Below are positions 1-8,595 of a stretch of 64,000 nt of DNA, in pieces. The notes under the pieces were generated by a model. It was not told the DNA's origin and searched no databases. It saw nothing but the letters and a program-made list of their open reading frames with translations. The translations under genes were made by a program, and so were the position numbers. Source of the DNA: Burkholderia territorii. Lineage in GTDB: Bacteria; Pseudomonadota; Gammaproteobacteria; Burkholderiales; Burkholderiaceae. Within the stretch, counting starts at the first letter, position 1; each line of letters begins with the position of its first letter. The stretch is taken from assembly GCF_902833055.1 (NCBI RefSeq), contig NZ_CADFEJ010000013.1:117558-181557 (forward strand), given 5' to 3'.

Positions 1-1
1 C

Positions 2-655
2 TTCCTCAACGCGGTCAGCGGCGACCAGCGCGTCGATTCGGGACGCATCGCGATCGACGGCACGGACGTCACGCGTCAGCCCGCGTGGGATCGCGCGCAC
101 CTCGTCGCGCGCGTGTTCCAGGATCCGATGGCCGGCACCTGCGAGGCGCTGACGATCGAGGAGAACATGGCGCTCGCGATGGCGCGCGGTGCCCGGCGCG
201 GCTTTCGCGCGGCGCTCGACCGGCCGTCGCGCGAGCTGTTCCGCGACAAGCTGCGTCTGCTGAACCTCGGGCTGGAAAACCGGCTGACCGACCGGATCGG
301 GCTGCTGTCGGGCGGCCAGCGGCAGGCGGTGAGCCTGTTGATGGCGTCGCTGCGGCCGTCGCGGATCCTGCTGCTCGACGAGCACACGGCCGCGCTCGAC
401 CCGAAGACGGCCGCGTTCGTGCTCGAGCTGACGGCGCGCATCGTCGCCGAGAGCAAGCTGACGACGATGATGGTCACGCACAGCATGCGGCAGGCGCTCG
501 ACTACGGCGACCGCACGGTGATGCTGCACCAGGGGCAGGTCGTGCTCGACGTGTCGGGCGACCAGCGCCGCGGGCTCGACGTGCCGGACCTGCTGCAGAT
601 GTTCGAGAAGGTGCGGCACGAGCAGCTCGACGACGACGCGCTGCTGCTCGGTTGA
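2..655 (+). CDS. ABC transporter ATP-binding protein (5' end outside window)
   Basis: Only the last 217 codons are present; the frame is open from base 2, so the start and Walker A loop lie upstream. The visible part carries a Q-loop (VFQDPMAG), the ABC signature LSGGQRQA near base 305, Walker B with catalytic Glu (ILLLDEH near 364), a D-loop (AALDPKTA) and the switch His in MVTHSM. The unusual Q-loop and the DEHTAALDPKT form resemble the ATPases of ABC systems whose binding protein is of the TrpX/ABC_sub_bind type (COG1101). The substrate cannot be told from this gene. The ATPase would sit on the cytoplasmic face of the inner membrane, and its partner genes should lie to the left. Confidence 0.85.
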   Translation, partial: FLNAVSGDQRVDSGRIAIDGTDVTRQPAWDRAHLVARVFQDPMAGTCEALTIEENMALAMARGARRGFRAALDRPSRELFRDKLRLLNLGLENRLTDRIGLLSGGQRQAVSLLMASLRPSRILLLDEHTAALDPKTAAFVLELTARIVAESKLTTMMVTHSMRQALDYGDRTVMLHQGQVVLDVSGDQRRGLDVPDLLQMFEKVRHEQLDDDALLLG

Positions 656-720
656 CGCGCGGCGGGCGGACCGGCGCGGTGCGGAGTGTTGCATCGTGCC
701 GGCTCGCCTGCCGGGCGGCG

Positions 721-746
721 GCGTGTCGGCCCGGCGTGTCGGCCCG
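721..746. repeat. Two tandem copies of a 13-bp unit
   Basis: GCGTGTCGGCCCG occurs twice in direct succession (721-733 and 734-746), followed by a degenerate third copy at 747-759. It lies in the non-coding gap between the ABC ATPase gene and the imu operon. I see no function; it looks like local slippage in GC-rich sequence. Confidence 0.6.
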
Positions 747-909
747 GCGATTCGGGCCGGACGGCGATGAAGCGGGTTCGGCCGACACGATCCGGCCCGC
801 CCGCTCGGTGTGGCGTAACATGACGGCCGCACCGGTTTTCCCGTCGTTTTTCCTCTGACGAAACCCCGTTTCACCTCGGGACTGTGCGGCGTACGCGCAT
901 TGCCATATA

Positions 910-925
910 CTGTATATCCATACAG
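910..925 (+). promoter_or_regulatory. LexA (SOS) box of the imu operon
   Basis: The 16-bp palindrome CTGTATATCCATACAG matches the proteobacterial LexA consensus CTGT-N8-ACAG perfectly. It ends 14 bases before the imuA ATG at 940. A -10-like TATACT (906-911) overlaps its left edge, so bound LexA would block polymerase. This makes the imuA-imuB-dnaE2 cassette DNA-damage inducible, as is known for such cassettes. Confidence 0.93.
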
Positions 926-939
926 TTGTGGGTGGCGTC

Positions 940-1647
940 ATGCTCGCATCCTCCATTTCCCCCGAATCCCTTCATCCGTCGCTCTGGCGCGGCTCGCAGC
1001 TCGCGCGCGGCGGTTCGCGCACGATCGACACGGGTTTCGCGCCGCTGTCGGCCGAGCTGCCGGGCGGCGGCTGGCCGGTCGGCGGGCTTGTCGAGCTGCT
1101 GGCCGCGCAGCCGGGCTGCGGCGAGATGCGGCTGCTCGCGCCCGCGCTCGCGCTTACCGTGAGCGCGCGGCGGCCGCTCGCGCTCGTCGCGCCGCCGCAC
1201 GCGCCGCATGCGACCGCGCTCGCCAGTCTCGGCGTGCCGGCCGACGCACTGCTGTGGCTGCGCGCCGGCAGCCGCACGGATGCCTTGTGGGCCGCCGAGC
1301 AGGCGCTCAAGGCGGGCTGCTGCGGCGCGCTGCTGCTCTGGCAGGACGCGCGGCCCGACGCGCTGCGGCGCCTGCATCTCGCGGCTGCGCGCACCGGCGA
1401 CACGCTGTTCGTGATGCTGCGCCCGCTGTCGGCCGCACGGCAGCCGTCGCCGGCCGTGCTGCGCGTCGCGCTGCATCCGGTGCCGGGCGGCGTGTCGCTC
1501 GACATCGTCAAGCGTCGCGGGCCCGCGCGCAGCGAGCCGCTCGCGCTCGATTTGCCGTCGCCCATCGTGGAGAGCCGCTATGCGCGTCTTGCTCGGCATC
1601 CATCTGCCGCGCCTGCCGCTCGACGTGTGCGCCCCGCCGCCGTCTGA
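940..1647 (+). CDS. imuA: ImuA, RecA-like SOS mutagenesis accessory protein
   Basis: A 235-aa protein of the ImuA/SulA-like RecA-fold family, which partners ImuB and DnaE2 in error-prone translesion synthesis. The N-terminal part (RTIDTGFAPLSAELPGGGWP, followed by GGLVELL) is the typical ImuA opening, where the RecA-like core retains a Gly-rich turn but no full Walker A. I chose the ATG at 940; a GTG at 928 is in frame but touches the LexA box. The stop lies inside imuB (68-base overlap), which implies coupled translation. Expression should follow the LexA box just upstream. Confidence 0.88.
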   Translation: MLASSISPESLHPSLWRGSQLARGGSRTIDTGFAPLSAELPGGGWPVGGLVELLAAQPGCGEMRLLAPALALTVSARRPLALVAPPHAPHATALASLGVPADALLWLRAGSRTDALWAAEQALKAGCCGALLLWQDARPDALRRLHLAAARTGDTLFVMLRPLSAARQPSPAVLRVALHPVPGGVSLDIVKRRGPARSEPLALDLPSPIVESRYARLARHPSAAPAARRVRPAAV

Positions 1648-3085
1648 CGCAGCGGCCGGCGAGGCGAGCGAGGCCGGCGACGCAGGCTGCGCGGTGCTCG
1701 AGCAAGGTATCGTGCTGATTGCCGATGCGCCCGCGCGCCGGCAGGGCGTGCGCGCGGGCATGAAGCGCGGCGGCGTGCTGACGCTCGCGCCCGACACGCG
1801 GCTCGTCGAACGCGATCCCGCCCGCGAGGCCGATGCGCTGCGCGCGGTCGCGCTCGCGTTGCTGCGCTTCTCGCCGTGCGTCGCGCTCGACGACGAAGCG
1901 ACGCTGATCGTCGACGTCGGCCCGAGCCTGCGCCTGTTCGGCGGGCTGCCGTCGCTGTGCCGCCAGGTGCGCGCAACGCTCGCGGCGCTCGGCTATGCGG
2001 CACGCTTGTCCGCCGCGCCGACCGGGCGCGGCGCGTGGCTGCTCGCGCGCACGTCGGCGCGTGCGCGCATTCGGCGTCGCGTGGCCGCACCGGCTTCGCT
2101 CGTCCGCACGCTCGATCGGCTGCCGTGCGTGCTGCTGCCCGACGCGCGCCCGTATGCGGGCTGGTTCGACGGCCTCGGCTGCCGCACGCTCGCCGATCTG
2201 CGCGGCTTGCCGCGCGCGGGGCTGCAGCGGCGCTGCGGTCCGGCGCTGCTCGCCGCGCTCGATCGCGCGTACGGCGATGCGGTCGAGCCGCTCGCGTGGA
2301 TGGCGGTGCCGCCCGTGTTCGACGTGCGGCTCGAATTGCCGGAGCGCGTCGAATACGCGCAAGCCGTGCTGTTCGCCGCGCGGCGGCTCGTCGTGCAGCT
2401 CTGCGGGTGGCTCGCCGCGCGACAGCTGTCGCTCGCCGCGATGACGTTCGATCTCGAGCACGAGCGCGGCCGCCAGGCCGTGCCGCCGACGCCGCTCGAA
2501 CTCGCGTTCGCCGCGCCGGTGCGCGACGAAGCTCACTTCATGCGGCTGCTCGGCGAGCGGCTCGCGCGCGTCGAATTGCCGGCCGCGGTGATCGCGGTGC
2601 GGCTGAAGGCCACGCGCGTCGAATCGGTCGCGCCGCCGGCCGACGATCTTTTTCCCGAGCCGGGCGGCACGAAAGAGACGCGCGCGCGCCTGCTCGAACT
2701 GCTGGTCGCGCGGCTCGGCGCGGACAACGTGCTGCGCGCGGCGCCCGTCGCCGATTACCGTCCGGAAACCGCGAACCGCTGGCTGCCGCTCGATGCGCAA
2801 GCGGGCAAGCCGGCCGGCGGGCCGCCTGCCGTGCCGCCGCGTCCCGCGTGGCTGCTGGCCGAGCCGCAGCCGCTCCTGATGCGCGCGAACCGGCCGGTGT
2901 TCCATACGCCGCTCAGGATGATGTCGTCGGCCGAGCGGATCGAAGCCGGGTGGTTCGACGGGCAATTGACCGCACGCGATTACTACGTTGCCCAGGACGA
3001 AGCCGGTGCGTGCTATTGGGTGTTCAGGGAGCGAGCGGGGAGCGAGGCCGAACCGCACTGGTTCCTGCATGGGCTGTTCGGGTGA
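1580..3085 (+). CDS. imuB: ImuB, Y-family polymerase-like mutasome protein
   Basis: A 501-aa protein with a Y-family polymerase fold starting MRVLLGIHLPRLPL, the family's usual N-terminus. In this family the polymerase active site is inactive, and the protein acts as a hub that binds the beta clamp, ImuA and DnaE2. The HhH-containing middle (GWFDGLGCRTLADLRGLPRA) and the C-terminal region ending in FRER...LHGLFG are intact. The start has a GGAGAG Shine-Dalgarno and lies 68 bases inside imuA. dnaE2 begins 6 bases after the stop, so the three genes form one SOS operon. Confidence 0.92.
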   Translation: MRVLLGIHLPRLPLDVCAPPPSDAAAGEASEAGDAGCAVLEQGIVLIADAPARRQGVRAGMKRGGVLTLAPDTRLVERDPAREADALRAVALALLRFSPCVALDDEATLIVDVGPSLRLFGGLPSLCRQVRATLAALGYAARLSAAPTGRGAWLLARTSARARIRRRVAAPASLVRTLDRLPCVLLPDARPYAGWFDGLGCRTLADLRGLPRAGLQRRCGPALLAALDRAYGDAVEPLAWMAVPPVFDVRLELPERVEYAQAVLFAARRLVVQLCGWLAARQLSLAAMTFDLEHERGRQAVPPTPLELAFAAPVRDEAHFMRLLGERLARVELPAAVIAVRLKATRVESVAPPADDLFPEPGGTKETRARLLELLVARLGADNVLRAAPVADYRPETANRWLPLDAQAGKPAGGPPAVPPRPAWLLAEPQPLLMRANRPVFHTPLRMMSSAERIEAGWFDGQLTARDYYVAQDEAGACYWVFRERAGSEAEPHWFLHGLFG

Positions 3086-3091
3086 ACGAAG

Positions 3092-6000
3092 ATGGTTGCG
3101 CAATTCAGTTTGTTGCCCGATTACGCGGAGTTGTTCTGCCGCTCGAACTTTTCGTTCCTGCATGGCGCGTCGCATGCAGACGAACTGGTCGAGCGCGCGG
3201 CCGAACTCGGCTACCGCGGGATCGCGATCACCGACGAATGCTCGCTCGCCGGCGCGCCGCGCATGCATGTCGCCGCGCAGGCGCACGGGCTGCCGCTCGT
3301 CATCGGTTCGTATTTCGACGTCACGCCGGATGACGTCGCACCGGGCCACGATCCGGGCCCCGGTGCATTCGGCCTCGTGCTGCTCGCGCAGAACCGCGAG
3401 GGTTACGGCAATCTCTCCGAGCTGATTTCGTGGCGGCGCATGGCCGCGCCGAAGGGCAGCTATACGTTGACGTCGCGGATGCTGTCGGCACCGCCCGCGG
3501 AGTTTGCGCACCTGCGCGGCATGCCCGACTGCTTCGCGATTCTGGTGCCCGCGTATCCGGTGCGTGCCGACGTGCTCGATGCGCAGGTCGCATGGTTTCG
3601 CGCGACTTTCGGCGACCGCGCGCGGCTCGGGCTCGTGCAGTTGCAGCGCGCGCTCGACGGTGCGCAGCGCGAGGAGATTCGCGCGGCCGGCGAGCGGCGC
3701 GGCGTGCGTATCGTCGCGCTCGGCGACGTGACGATGCACCGGCGCTCGTGCAAGGCACTGCAGGACGTGATGACGGCGATCCGGGTCGGGATGCCGGTTG
3801 CCGAGTGCGGGTATGCGCTGGCGCCGAATGCGGAGCAGCACCTGCGTTCGCGGCAGCGGATCGGACAGTTGTATGCGCCGGACGAGATCGCGCAGACCTG
3901 CGCGATTCTCGACGCGTGCGATTTCGACCTCGGCTCGCTGCGCTACGAGTATCCCGACGAGATCGTGCCGCACGGGCTGACGCCGACGCGCTATCTGGAA
4001 CAGGAAACCTTCGCGGGCGCGGCCGTGCGTTATCCGCAAGGCATTCCGGAGAAGGTCAAAAAGCAGATCCGCCATGAACTCGACCTGATCGCGCGGCTGA
4101 ACTACGAACCGTTCTTCCTGACCGTCTACGACATCGTCAAATACGCACGCAGCCAGAACATCCTGTGCCAGGGCCGCGGCTCGGCCGCGAACTCGGTCGT
4201 CTGCTACTGCCTCGGCATCACCGAAGTCGATCCCGACCAGAGCACGATGCTGTTCGAGCGCTTCATCAGCGAGGAGCGCGGCGAGCCGCCGGACATCGAC
4301 GTCGACTTCGAGCATCAGCGCCGGGAAGAGGTCATTCAGCATATCTACGGAAAATACGGCAAGGAGCGCGCCGCACTCGCGGCGGCCGTCTCGACGTATC
4401 GTCCGCGCGGCGTGCTGCGCGAAACCGGCAAGGCGCTCGGCGTCGATCCGATGCTGGTCGATCGTGTCGCGAAGGGGCATCGCTGGTTCGACGGCAGCCG
4501 CGACCTGCTCAAGCAATTCGCATCGACCGGGCTCGATCCGCAAACGCCGCTGATCCGCACATGGGCCGAACTCGCCGCGCGCCTGCTCAACTTTCCGCGC
4601 CACCTGTCGCAGCATTCGGGCGGCTTCGTGATCAGCCGCGGCAAGCTCACGCGGCTCGTGCCGGTCGAGAACGCGGCGATGGACGGGCGGCGCGTGATCC
4701 AGTGGGACAAGGACGATCTCGAGGCGCTCGGGCTGATGAAGGTCGACGTGCTCGCGCTCGGCATGCTGTCGGCGCTGCATCGCGCATTCGACATGCGCAC
4801 CGCGTGGCGCGGGCCGCAGGAAGACGGCCAGCCGTTCACGCTGAAGGACATTCCGCAGGATGACGAACCAACCTACGACATGATCTGCCGCGCCGATACG
4901 GTCGGCGTGTTCCAGATCGAGTCGCGCGCGCAGATGTCGATGCTGCCGCGGCTGAGGCCGCGCAACTACTACGATCTCGTCGTCCAGGTGTCGATCGTGC
5001 GGCCCGGGCCGATCCAGGGCGGGGCCGTGCATCCGTATCTGAAGCGGCGCAGGATCGTGGCCGGCGAGGAAGAGGGCGAAGTCACGTATCCGAGCGACGC
5101 GCTCAAGGAAGTGCTCGTTCGCACGCTCGGCGTGCCGATCTTCCAGGAACAGGTGATGCAGATCGCGATCGTCGCGGCGGGCTTCACGCCCGGCGAGGCC
5201 GACGAACTGCGCCGCGCGATGGCCGCGTGGAAGCGCAAGGGCAACCTCGAGAAGTATCACGACAAGATCATCGACGGCATGCTCGAGCGCGGCTACACGC
5301 GCGAGTTCGCCGAGCAGATCTTCGAGCAGATCAAGGGCTTCGGCGAATACGGCTTCCCCGAGAGCCACGCGGCCAGCTTCGCGAAACTCGCGTACGCGAG
5401 CAGCTGGCTCAAATGCCACGAACCCGCGATCTTCGTCGCATCGCTGCTGAACAGCCAGCCGATGGGCTTCTACGCGCCCGCGCAGCTCGTGCAGGACGCG
5501 AAGCGCCACGGCGTGAAGGTCTTTCCGGCCGACGTCACGCGAAGCGGCTGGGAAGCGTCGCTCGAAGCGTTGCCCGGCCAGCCGCCGCCGCACGGCCAGC
5601 CCGCGGTGCGGCTCGGCCTGTCGCTCGTGCGCGGCCTCGGCGAGGCCGCCGCGCGGCGCATCGAGGCCGCGCGCGCGGCGGGCCCGTTCGAGAGCGTCGA
5701 CGCGCTCGCGCGCCGCGCGCAGCTCGAACGGCGCGATCTCGAAGCGCTCGCCGCCGCGAACGCGCTCGCGACGCTCGCCGGCCATCGGCGCGATGCATTG
5801 TGGCAGGCCGTCGCCGCGGCACCGGAGCGCGACCTGCTCGCCGCCGCGCCGATCGACGAAACGGAGCAGCCGGTGCTCGGCGCGCCGTCGGAAGCCGACG
5901 ACATCCTCGCCGACTATCACACCACCGGCCTCACGCTGAACCGCCACCCGGTCGCGCTGCTGCGGCCCGCGCTGCGCGCGCAGCGGCTGTCGTCCGCTGC

Positions 6001-6307
6001 CGAGTTGCGCGATCGCCCCGACGGCCGGCTCGCGCGCGCATGCGGGCTCGTGATCGCGCGGCAGATGCCGGGCACCGCGAAGGGCGTGATGTTCATGACG
6101 CTCGAGGACGAGACGGGCTGCGTGAACGTGATCGTGCGGCCCGAGCTGCTCGCGCGGCAGCGCCGCGAAACGCTCGACTCGCGACTGCTCGCGGCATCGG
6201 GCGTGTGGCAGGTCGTCAGCGACGTGAGGCACCTCGTCGCCCAGCATTTCGAGGATCTGACGCCGTTGCTCGGCGGCCTGCGCACGTCGAGCCGCGAGTT
6301 TCACTGA
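3092..6307 (+). CDS. dnaE2: Error-prone DNA polymerase III alpha subunit DnaE2 (ImuC)
   Basis: A 1071-aa C-family polymerase that performs damage-induced mutagenic synthesis with ImuA and ImuB. It opens with a PHP domain (SNFSFLHGASHADELVERA), has the catalytic motif EPPDIDVDFEH near residue 400 with the paired aspartates, a finger domain with FPESHAASFAKLAYASSWLK, and a C-terminal OB fold (GVMFMTLEDETG). It is shorter than the replicative DnaE (about 1160-1180 aa), as expected for DnaE2. No frameshift is visible. Its only likely promoter is the LexA-controlled one at 910. Confidence 0.95.
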   Translation: MVAQFSLLPDYAELFCRSNFSFLHGASHADELVERAAELGYRGIAITDECSLAGAPRMHVAAQAHGLPLVIGSYFDVTPDDVAPGHDPGPGAFGLVLLAQNREGYGNLSELISWRRMAAPKGSYTLTSRMLSAPPAEFAHLRGMPDCFAILVPAYPVRADVLDAQVAWFRATFGDRARLGLVQLQRALDGAQREEIRAAGERRGVRIVALGDVTMHRRSCKALQDVMTAIRVGMPVAECGYALAPNAEQHLRSRQRIGQLYAPDEIAQTCAILDACDFDLGSLRYEYPDEIVPHGLTPTRYLEQETFAGAAVRYPQGIPEKVKKQIRHELDLIARLNYEPFFLTVYDIVKYARSQNILCQGRGSAANSVVCYCLGITEVDPDQSTMLFERFISEERGEPPDIDVDFEHQRREEVIQHIYGKYGKERAALAAAVSTYRPRGVLRETGKALGVDPMLVDRVAKGHRWFDGSRDLLKQFASTGLDPQTPLIRTWAELAARLLNFPRHLSQHSGGFVISRGKLTRLVPVENAAMDGRRVIQWDKDDLEALGLMKVDVLALGMLSALHRAFDMRTAWRGPQEDGQPFTLKDIPQDDEPTYDMICRADTVGVFQIESRAQMSMLPRLRPRNYYDLVVQVSIVRPGPIQGGAVHPYLKRRRIVAGEEEGEVTYPSDALKEVLVRTLGVPIFQEQVMQIAIVAAGFTPGEADELRRAMAAWKRKGNLEKYHDKIIDGMLERGYTREFAEQIFEQIKGFGEYGFPESHAASFAKLAYASSWLKCHEPAIFVASLLNSQPMGFYAPAQLVQDAKRHGVKVFPADVTRSGWEASLEALPGQPPPHGQPAVRLGLSLVRGLGEAAARRIEAARAAGPFESVDALARRAQLERRDLEALAAANALATLAGHRRDALWQAVAAAPERDLLAAAPIDETEQPVLGAPSEADDILADYHTTGLTLNRHPVALLRPALRAQRLSSAAELRDRPDGRLARACGLVIARQMPGTAKGVMFMTLEDETGCVNVIVRPELLARQRRETLDSRLLAASGVWQVVSDVRHLVAQHFEDLTPLLGGLRTSSREFH

Positions 6308-6371
6308 CGCGGCGCGCCGACCCGCCGCCGACCCGCCGCCGGTGTGTCACCCGCGCACCGTCGCCGGATGC

Positions 6372-6397
6372 ATACCAGTCGATCGAATTGGTCCTAT
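6372..6397. promoter_or_regulatory. Possible auxiliary nag operator
   Basis: ATACCAGTCGATCGAATTGGTCCTAT contains an imperfect inverted repeat with ACCA and TGGT arms around GATC. Its left arm shares ATACCAGT with the main operator at 6562-6585. The centres of the two sites are about 190 bp apart. Binding by the downstream GntR regulator, perhaps with looping, is inference. Confidence 0.35.
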
Positions 6398-6561
6398 TCC
6401 GGTATCGTTTCCTGCCTCCCAAGCCAGGCAAATCCGCCACGGGAACTGTCCCCTTGCATACCAATCCGGGTAAATCCCTATCCGGCATTTCCTTGTAAAC
6501 AAAGGCTTTACAGGAACTAAAACGCTTGCCCGACAAGGCTTCCGGCGATTTCCAAGCCGCT

Positions 6562-6585
6562 AATACCAGTTCGTTGACTGGTATT
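6562..6585. promoter_or_regulatory. Operator palindrome for the GntR-type nag regulator
   Basis: A perfect 9-bp inverted repeat with a 6-base spacer: AATACCAGT, TCGTTG, ACTGGTATT. The right arm contains the -35 box of the operon promoter, so binding would block polymerase. The TGGT/ACCA arms resemble sites of other GntR/HutC regulators that control amino-sugar genes. The protein encoded at 6650 is the obvious candidate ligand. Confidence 0.75.
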
Positions 6586-6601
6586 ATGGTGGTTATATAA
6601 T
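6574..6601 (+). promoter_or_regulatory. Sigma-70 promoter of the nag operon
   Basis: TTGACT (6574-6579), a 16-base spacer and a consensus TATAAT (6596-6601). Transcription should begin near 6608, giving a leader of about 40 bases before the regulator gene at 6650, which has a GGAGG Shine-Dalgarno. The -35 box lies in the palindromic operator, fitting repression in the absence of amino sugar. Confidence 0.8.
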
Positions 6602-6649
6602 GCGTTCACTTTCGACGGTCCGAGATCGTCGTCCGACACCCGGAGGCAC

Positions 6650-7384
6650 ATGGAAACCGGCTGGCCCGAACTGGCACCCGATCCCCTCGACGACACGCCG
6701 CTGTATCTGCAGCTCGCCCGCAATCTGGCGAGCGCGATCCACGCCGGCGCGTGGCGGGCCGGCGAGGCGCTGCCGTCGGAGCGGCTGCTGTCGGGGTCGG
6801 TCGGCGTGTCGCGTATCACGGCGCGCCGTGCACTCGCGCTGCTGGTCGAGCAGGGATTGATCAAGCGGGCGCGCGGCGCGGGCAGCTTCATCACGCCACG
6901 CGTTGCCGATCCGCTGTCGCGTCTCGTCGGCTTCACCGCGAAGATGCAGCAGCGCGGTTTCGTGCCCGATTCGGTGTGGCTGTCGCGCACGCTGCGCACC
7001 GCGAGTCGCGACGAGATCACGCGTCTCGGTCTTGCGCCGGGCGCGACGGTCGCGCGGCTCGAGCGGCTGCGCCGCGCGGACGGCATCGTGATGGCCGTCG
7101 AGCATTCGACGCTGCCGGCCGCGGTCGTGCCCGATCCGCAGGCGCTCGGCGCGTCGCTGTACGAATACCTCGACGCGCGCGGAATGACGGTCGTGCGCGC
7201 GCTGCAGCACTTTCGCGCGGCGAATGCGACGCACGAGATCGCGAAGTGGATGTCGGTGAAGCCGGGCTCGGCCCTGCTCGTGATCACGCGCATCGGCTAC
7301 GGAGTCGACCAGCGCGCGATCGAAGTGTCCGAAACGTATTGCCGCGACGACTACTACGACTTCGTCGCCGAACTGAAACGCTGA
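6650..7384 (+). CDS. GntR-family (HutC/UTRA) regulator of GlcNAc use
   Basis: A 244-aa regulator with a winged helix-turn-helix at about residues 20-85 (PLYLQLARNLASAIHAGAWR, PSERLLSGSVGVSRITARRA) and a UTRA effector domain at about 95-240 (RLVGFTAKMQQRGF...). UTRA domains bind small sugars or acids; for NagR/DasR-type members the ligand is a phosphorylated amino sugar. It is the first gene of an operon with nagA, a deaminase and a GlcNAc PTS, so it probably represses that operon and itself through the palindrome over the -35 box. The exact effector cannot be read from the sequence. Confidence 0.88.
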   Translation: METGWPELAPDPLDDTPLYLQLARNLASAIHAGAWRAGEALPSERLLSGSVGVSRITARRALALLVEQGLIKRARGAGSFITPRVADPLSRLVGFTAKMQQRGFVPDSVWLSRTLRTASRDEITRLGLAPGATVARLERLRRADGIVMAVEHSTLPAAVVPDPQALGASLYEYLDARGMTVVRALQHFRAANATHEIAKWMSVKPGSALLVITRIGYGVDQRAIEVSETYCRDDYYDFVAELKR

Positions 7385-7491
7385 CGCGCGAGACTGCCCG
7401 CGCGCCACGCGCAGCACGGCGCACCGAAGCACAACGGAATTGCAAATCGCGACGCGGATGTCCGCGTCACCAGATCATCCAGAGAAACCTC

Positions 7492-8595
7492 ATGCTGACT
7501 GGAAACATCCTGACCCCCGACGGCTGGATTCACGGCTCGCTCGACAGCGAGAACGGCCGCATCACCACGCTCGACGGCACGCCCGCCGATCCCGCGAAGA
7601 ACGACGCGCCGTACATCCTGCCCGGCTTCATCGACCTGCACGTGCACGGCGGCGGCGGCGCCGACGTGATGGAAGGCGGCGACGCGATCGAGACGATCGC
7701 GCGCACGCACGCGCAATTCGGCACGACGAGCCTGCTCGCGACGACGATGACCGCGCCGCGCGACGAACTGATGGAGGTCGTCGCGAATCTCGGCATCGTC
7801 GCGCGCACCCGCACGCCCGGCGGCGCGCGCGTGCTCGGCGTGCATCTCGAAGGGCCGTACATCAATCCGGGCAAGCTCGGCGCGCAGCCGGACGCGGCCG
7901 TGTCGGCCGTGCTCGACGAAGTGTTGAAGTACCTGTCGATCGCGCCGATCCGCGTCGTCACGCTCGCGCCGGAAATCGCCGGCCACATCGAGATCATCGG
8001 CGAGATGGCCGCGCGCGGCGTGCGCGTGCAGCTCGGTCACTCGCTCGCGACCTACGACGACGCCGTCGCCGCGCTCAAGCACGGCGCGTGCGGCTTCACG
8101 CACCTGTTCAACGCGATGTCGCCGCTGCATCACCGCAACCCGGGCCTGGTGGGCGCCGCGCTCGCGCACGCCGAATACGCGGAAATCATCCCCGATCTGC
8201 TGCACGTGCACCCGGGCGCGATTCGTGCGGCGCTGCGCGCGATTCCGCGCCTGTACGTCGTGACCGACAGCACGTCGGCCACCGGCATGCCCGACGGCGA
8301 ATACCGGCTCGGCAGCCAGCACGTGACGAAGTGCCTCGGCGGCGTGCGGCTCGCCGACGGCACGCTCGCCGGCTCCACGCTGACGATGGACCAGGCGTTG
8401 CGCAACCTCGTGTCGCTCGGCCTGCCGATCGCCGACGTGTCGAACCGGATGTCGCGCTACGCGGCCGACTACCTCGGCATCGCCGATCGCGGCCGCATCG
8501 AGCGCGGCGCGTGGGCCGACCTCGCCGTGTTCGATCGCGAACTGAACCTCACCGCGACTTACGTCGAAGGAGAATCGATTGTCGAATATGCTTAA
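7492..8595 (+). CDS. nagA: N-acetylglucosamine-6-phosphate deacetylase
   Basis: A 367-aa amidohydrolase that removes acetate from GlcNAc-6-P in the cytoplasm to give GlcN-6-P. It shows the metal-binding HVH of LHVHGGGG, the HLEGPYINPGKLG loop, LGHSLATYDD, the substrate-contacting THLFNAMSPLHHRNPG and the catalytic Asp in VTDSTSATG. Length is typical. The ATG at 7492 is the first good start after the regulator. The last 17 bases overlap the next gene, so translation is probably coupled. Confidence 0.95.
   Translation: MLTGNILTPDGWIHGSLDSENGRITTLDGTPADPAKNDAPYILPGFIDLHVHGGGGADVMEGGDAIETIARTHAQFGTTSLLATTMTAPRDELMEVVANLGIVARTRTPGGARVLGVHLEGPYINPGKLGAQPDAAVSAVLDEVLKYLSIAPIRVVTLAPEIAGHIEIIGEMAARGVRVQLGHSLATYDDAVAALKHGACGFTHLFNAMSPLHHRNPGLVGAALAHAEYAEIIPDLLHVHPGAIRAALRAIPRLYVVTDSTSATGMPDGEYRLGSQHVTKCLGGVRLADGTLAGSTLTMDQALRNLVSLGLPIADVSNRMSRYAADYLGIADRGRIERGAWADLAVFDRELNLTATYVEGESIVEYA

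Larger units (their letters stand above)
6308..6649. other. Intergenic region between dnaE2 and the nag operon
   Basis: 342 bases with no credible gene. The left part is GC-rich with GACCCGCCGCC repeated twice (about 6320-6341). The right two thirds are poorer in GC and hold two palindromic operator candidates (6372-6397 and 6562-6585) and a strong sigma-70 promoter (6574-6601). I see no terminator for dnaE2. Confidence 0.7.

Noticed and set aside
1508..6304. A 1598-codon open frame on the minus strand across imuB and dnaE2
   Set aside because: It is antisense to two intact, well-conserved genes. High GC in third positions leaves such mirror frames open. Its translation is Arg/Ala/His rich with no domain.
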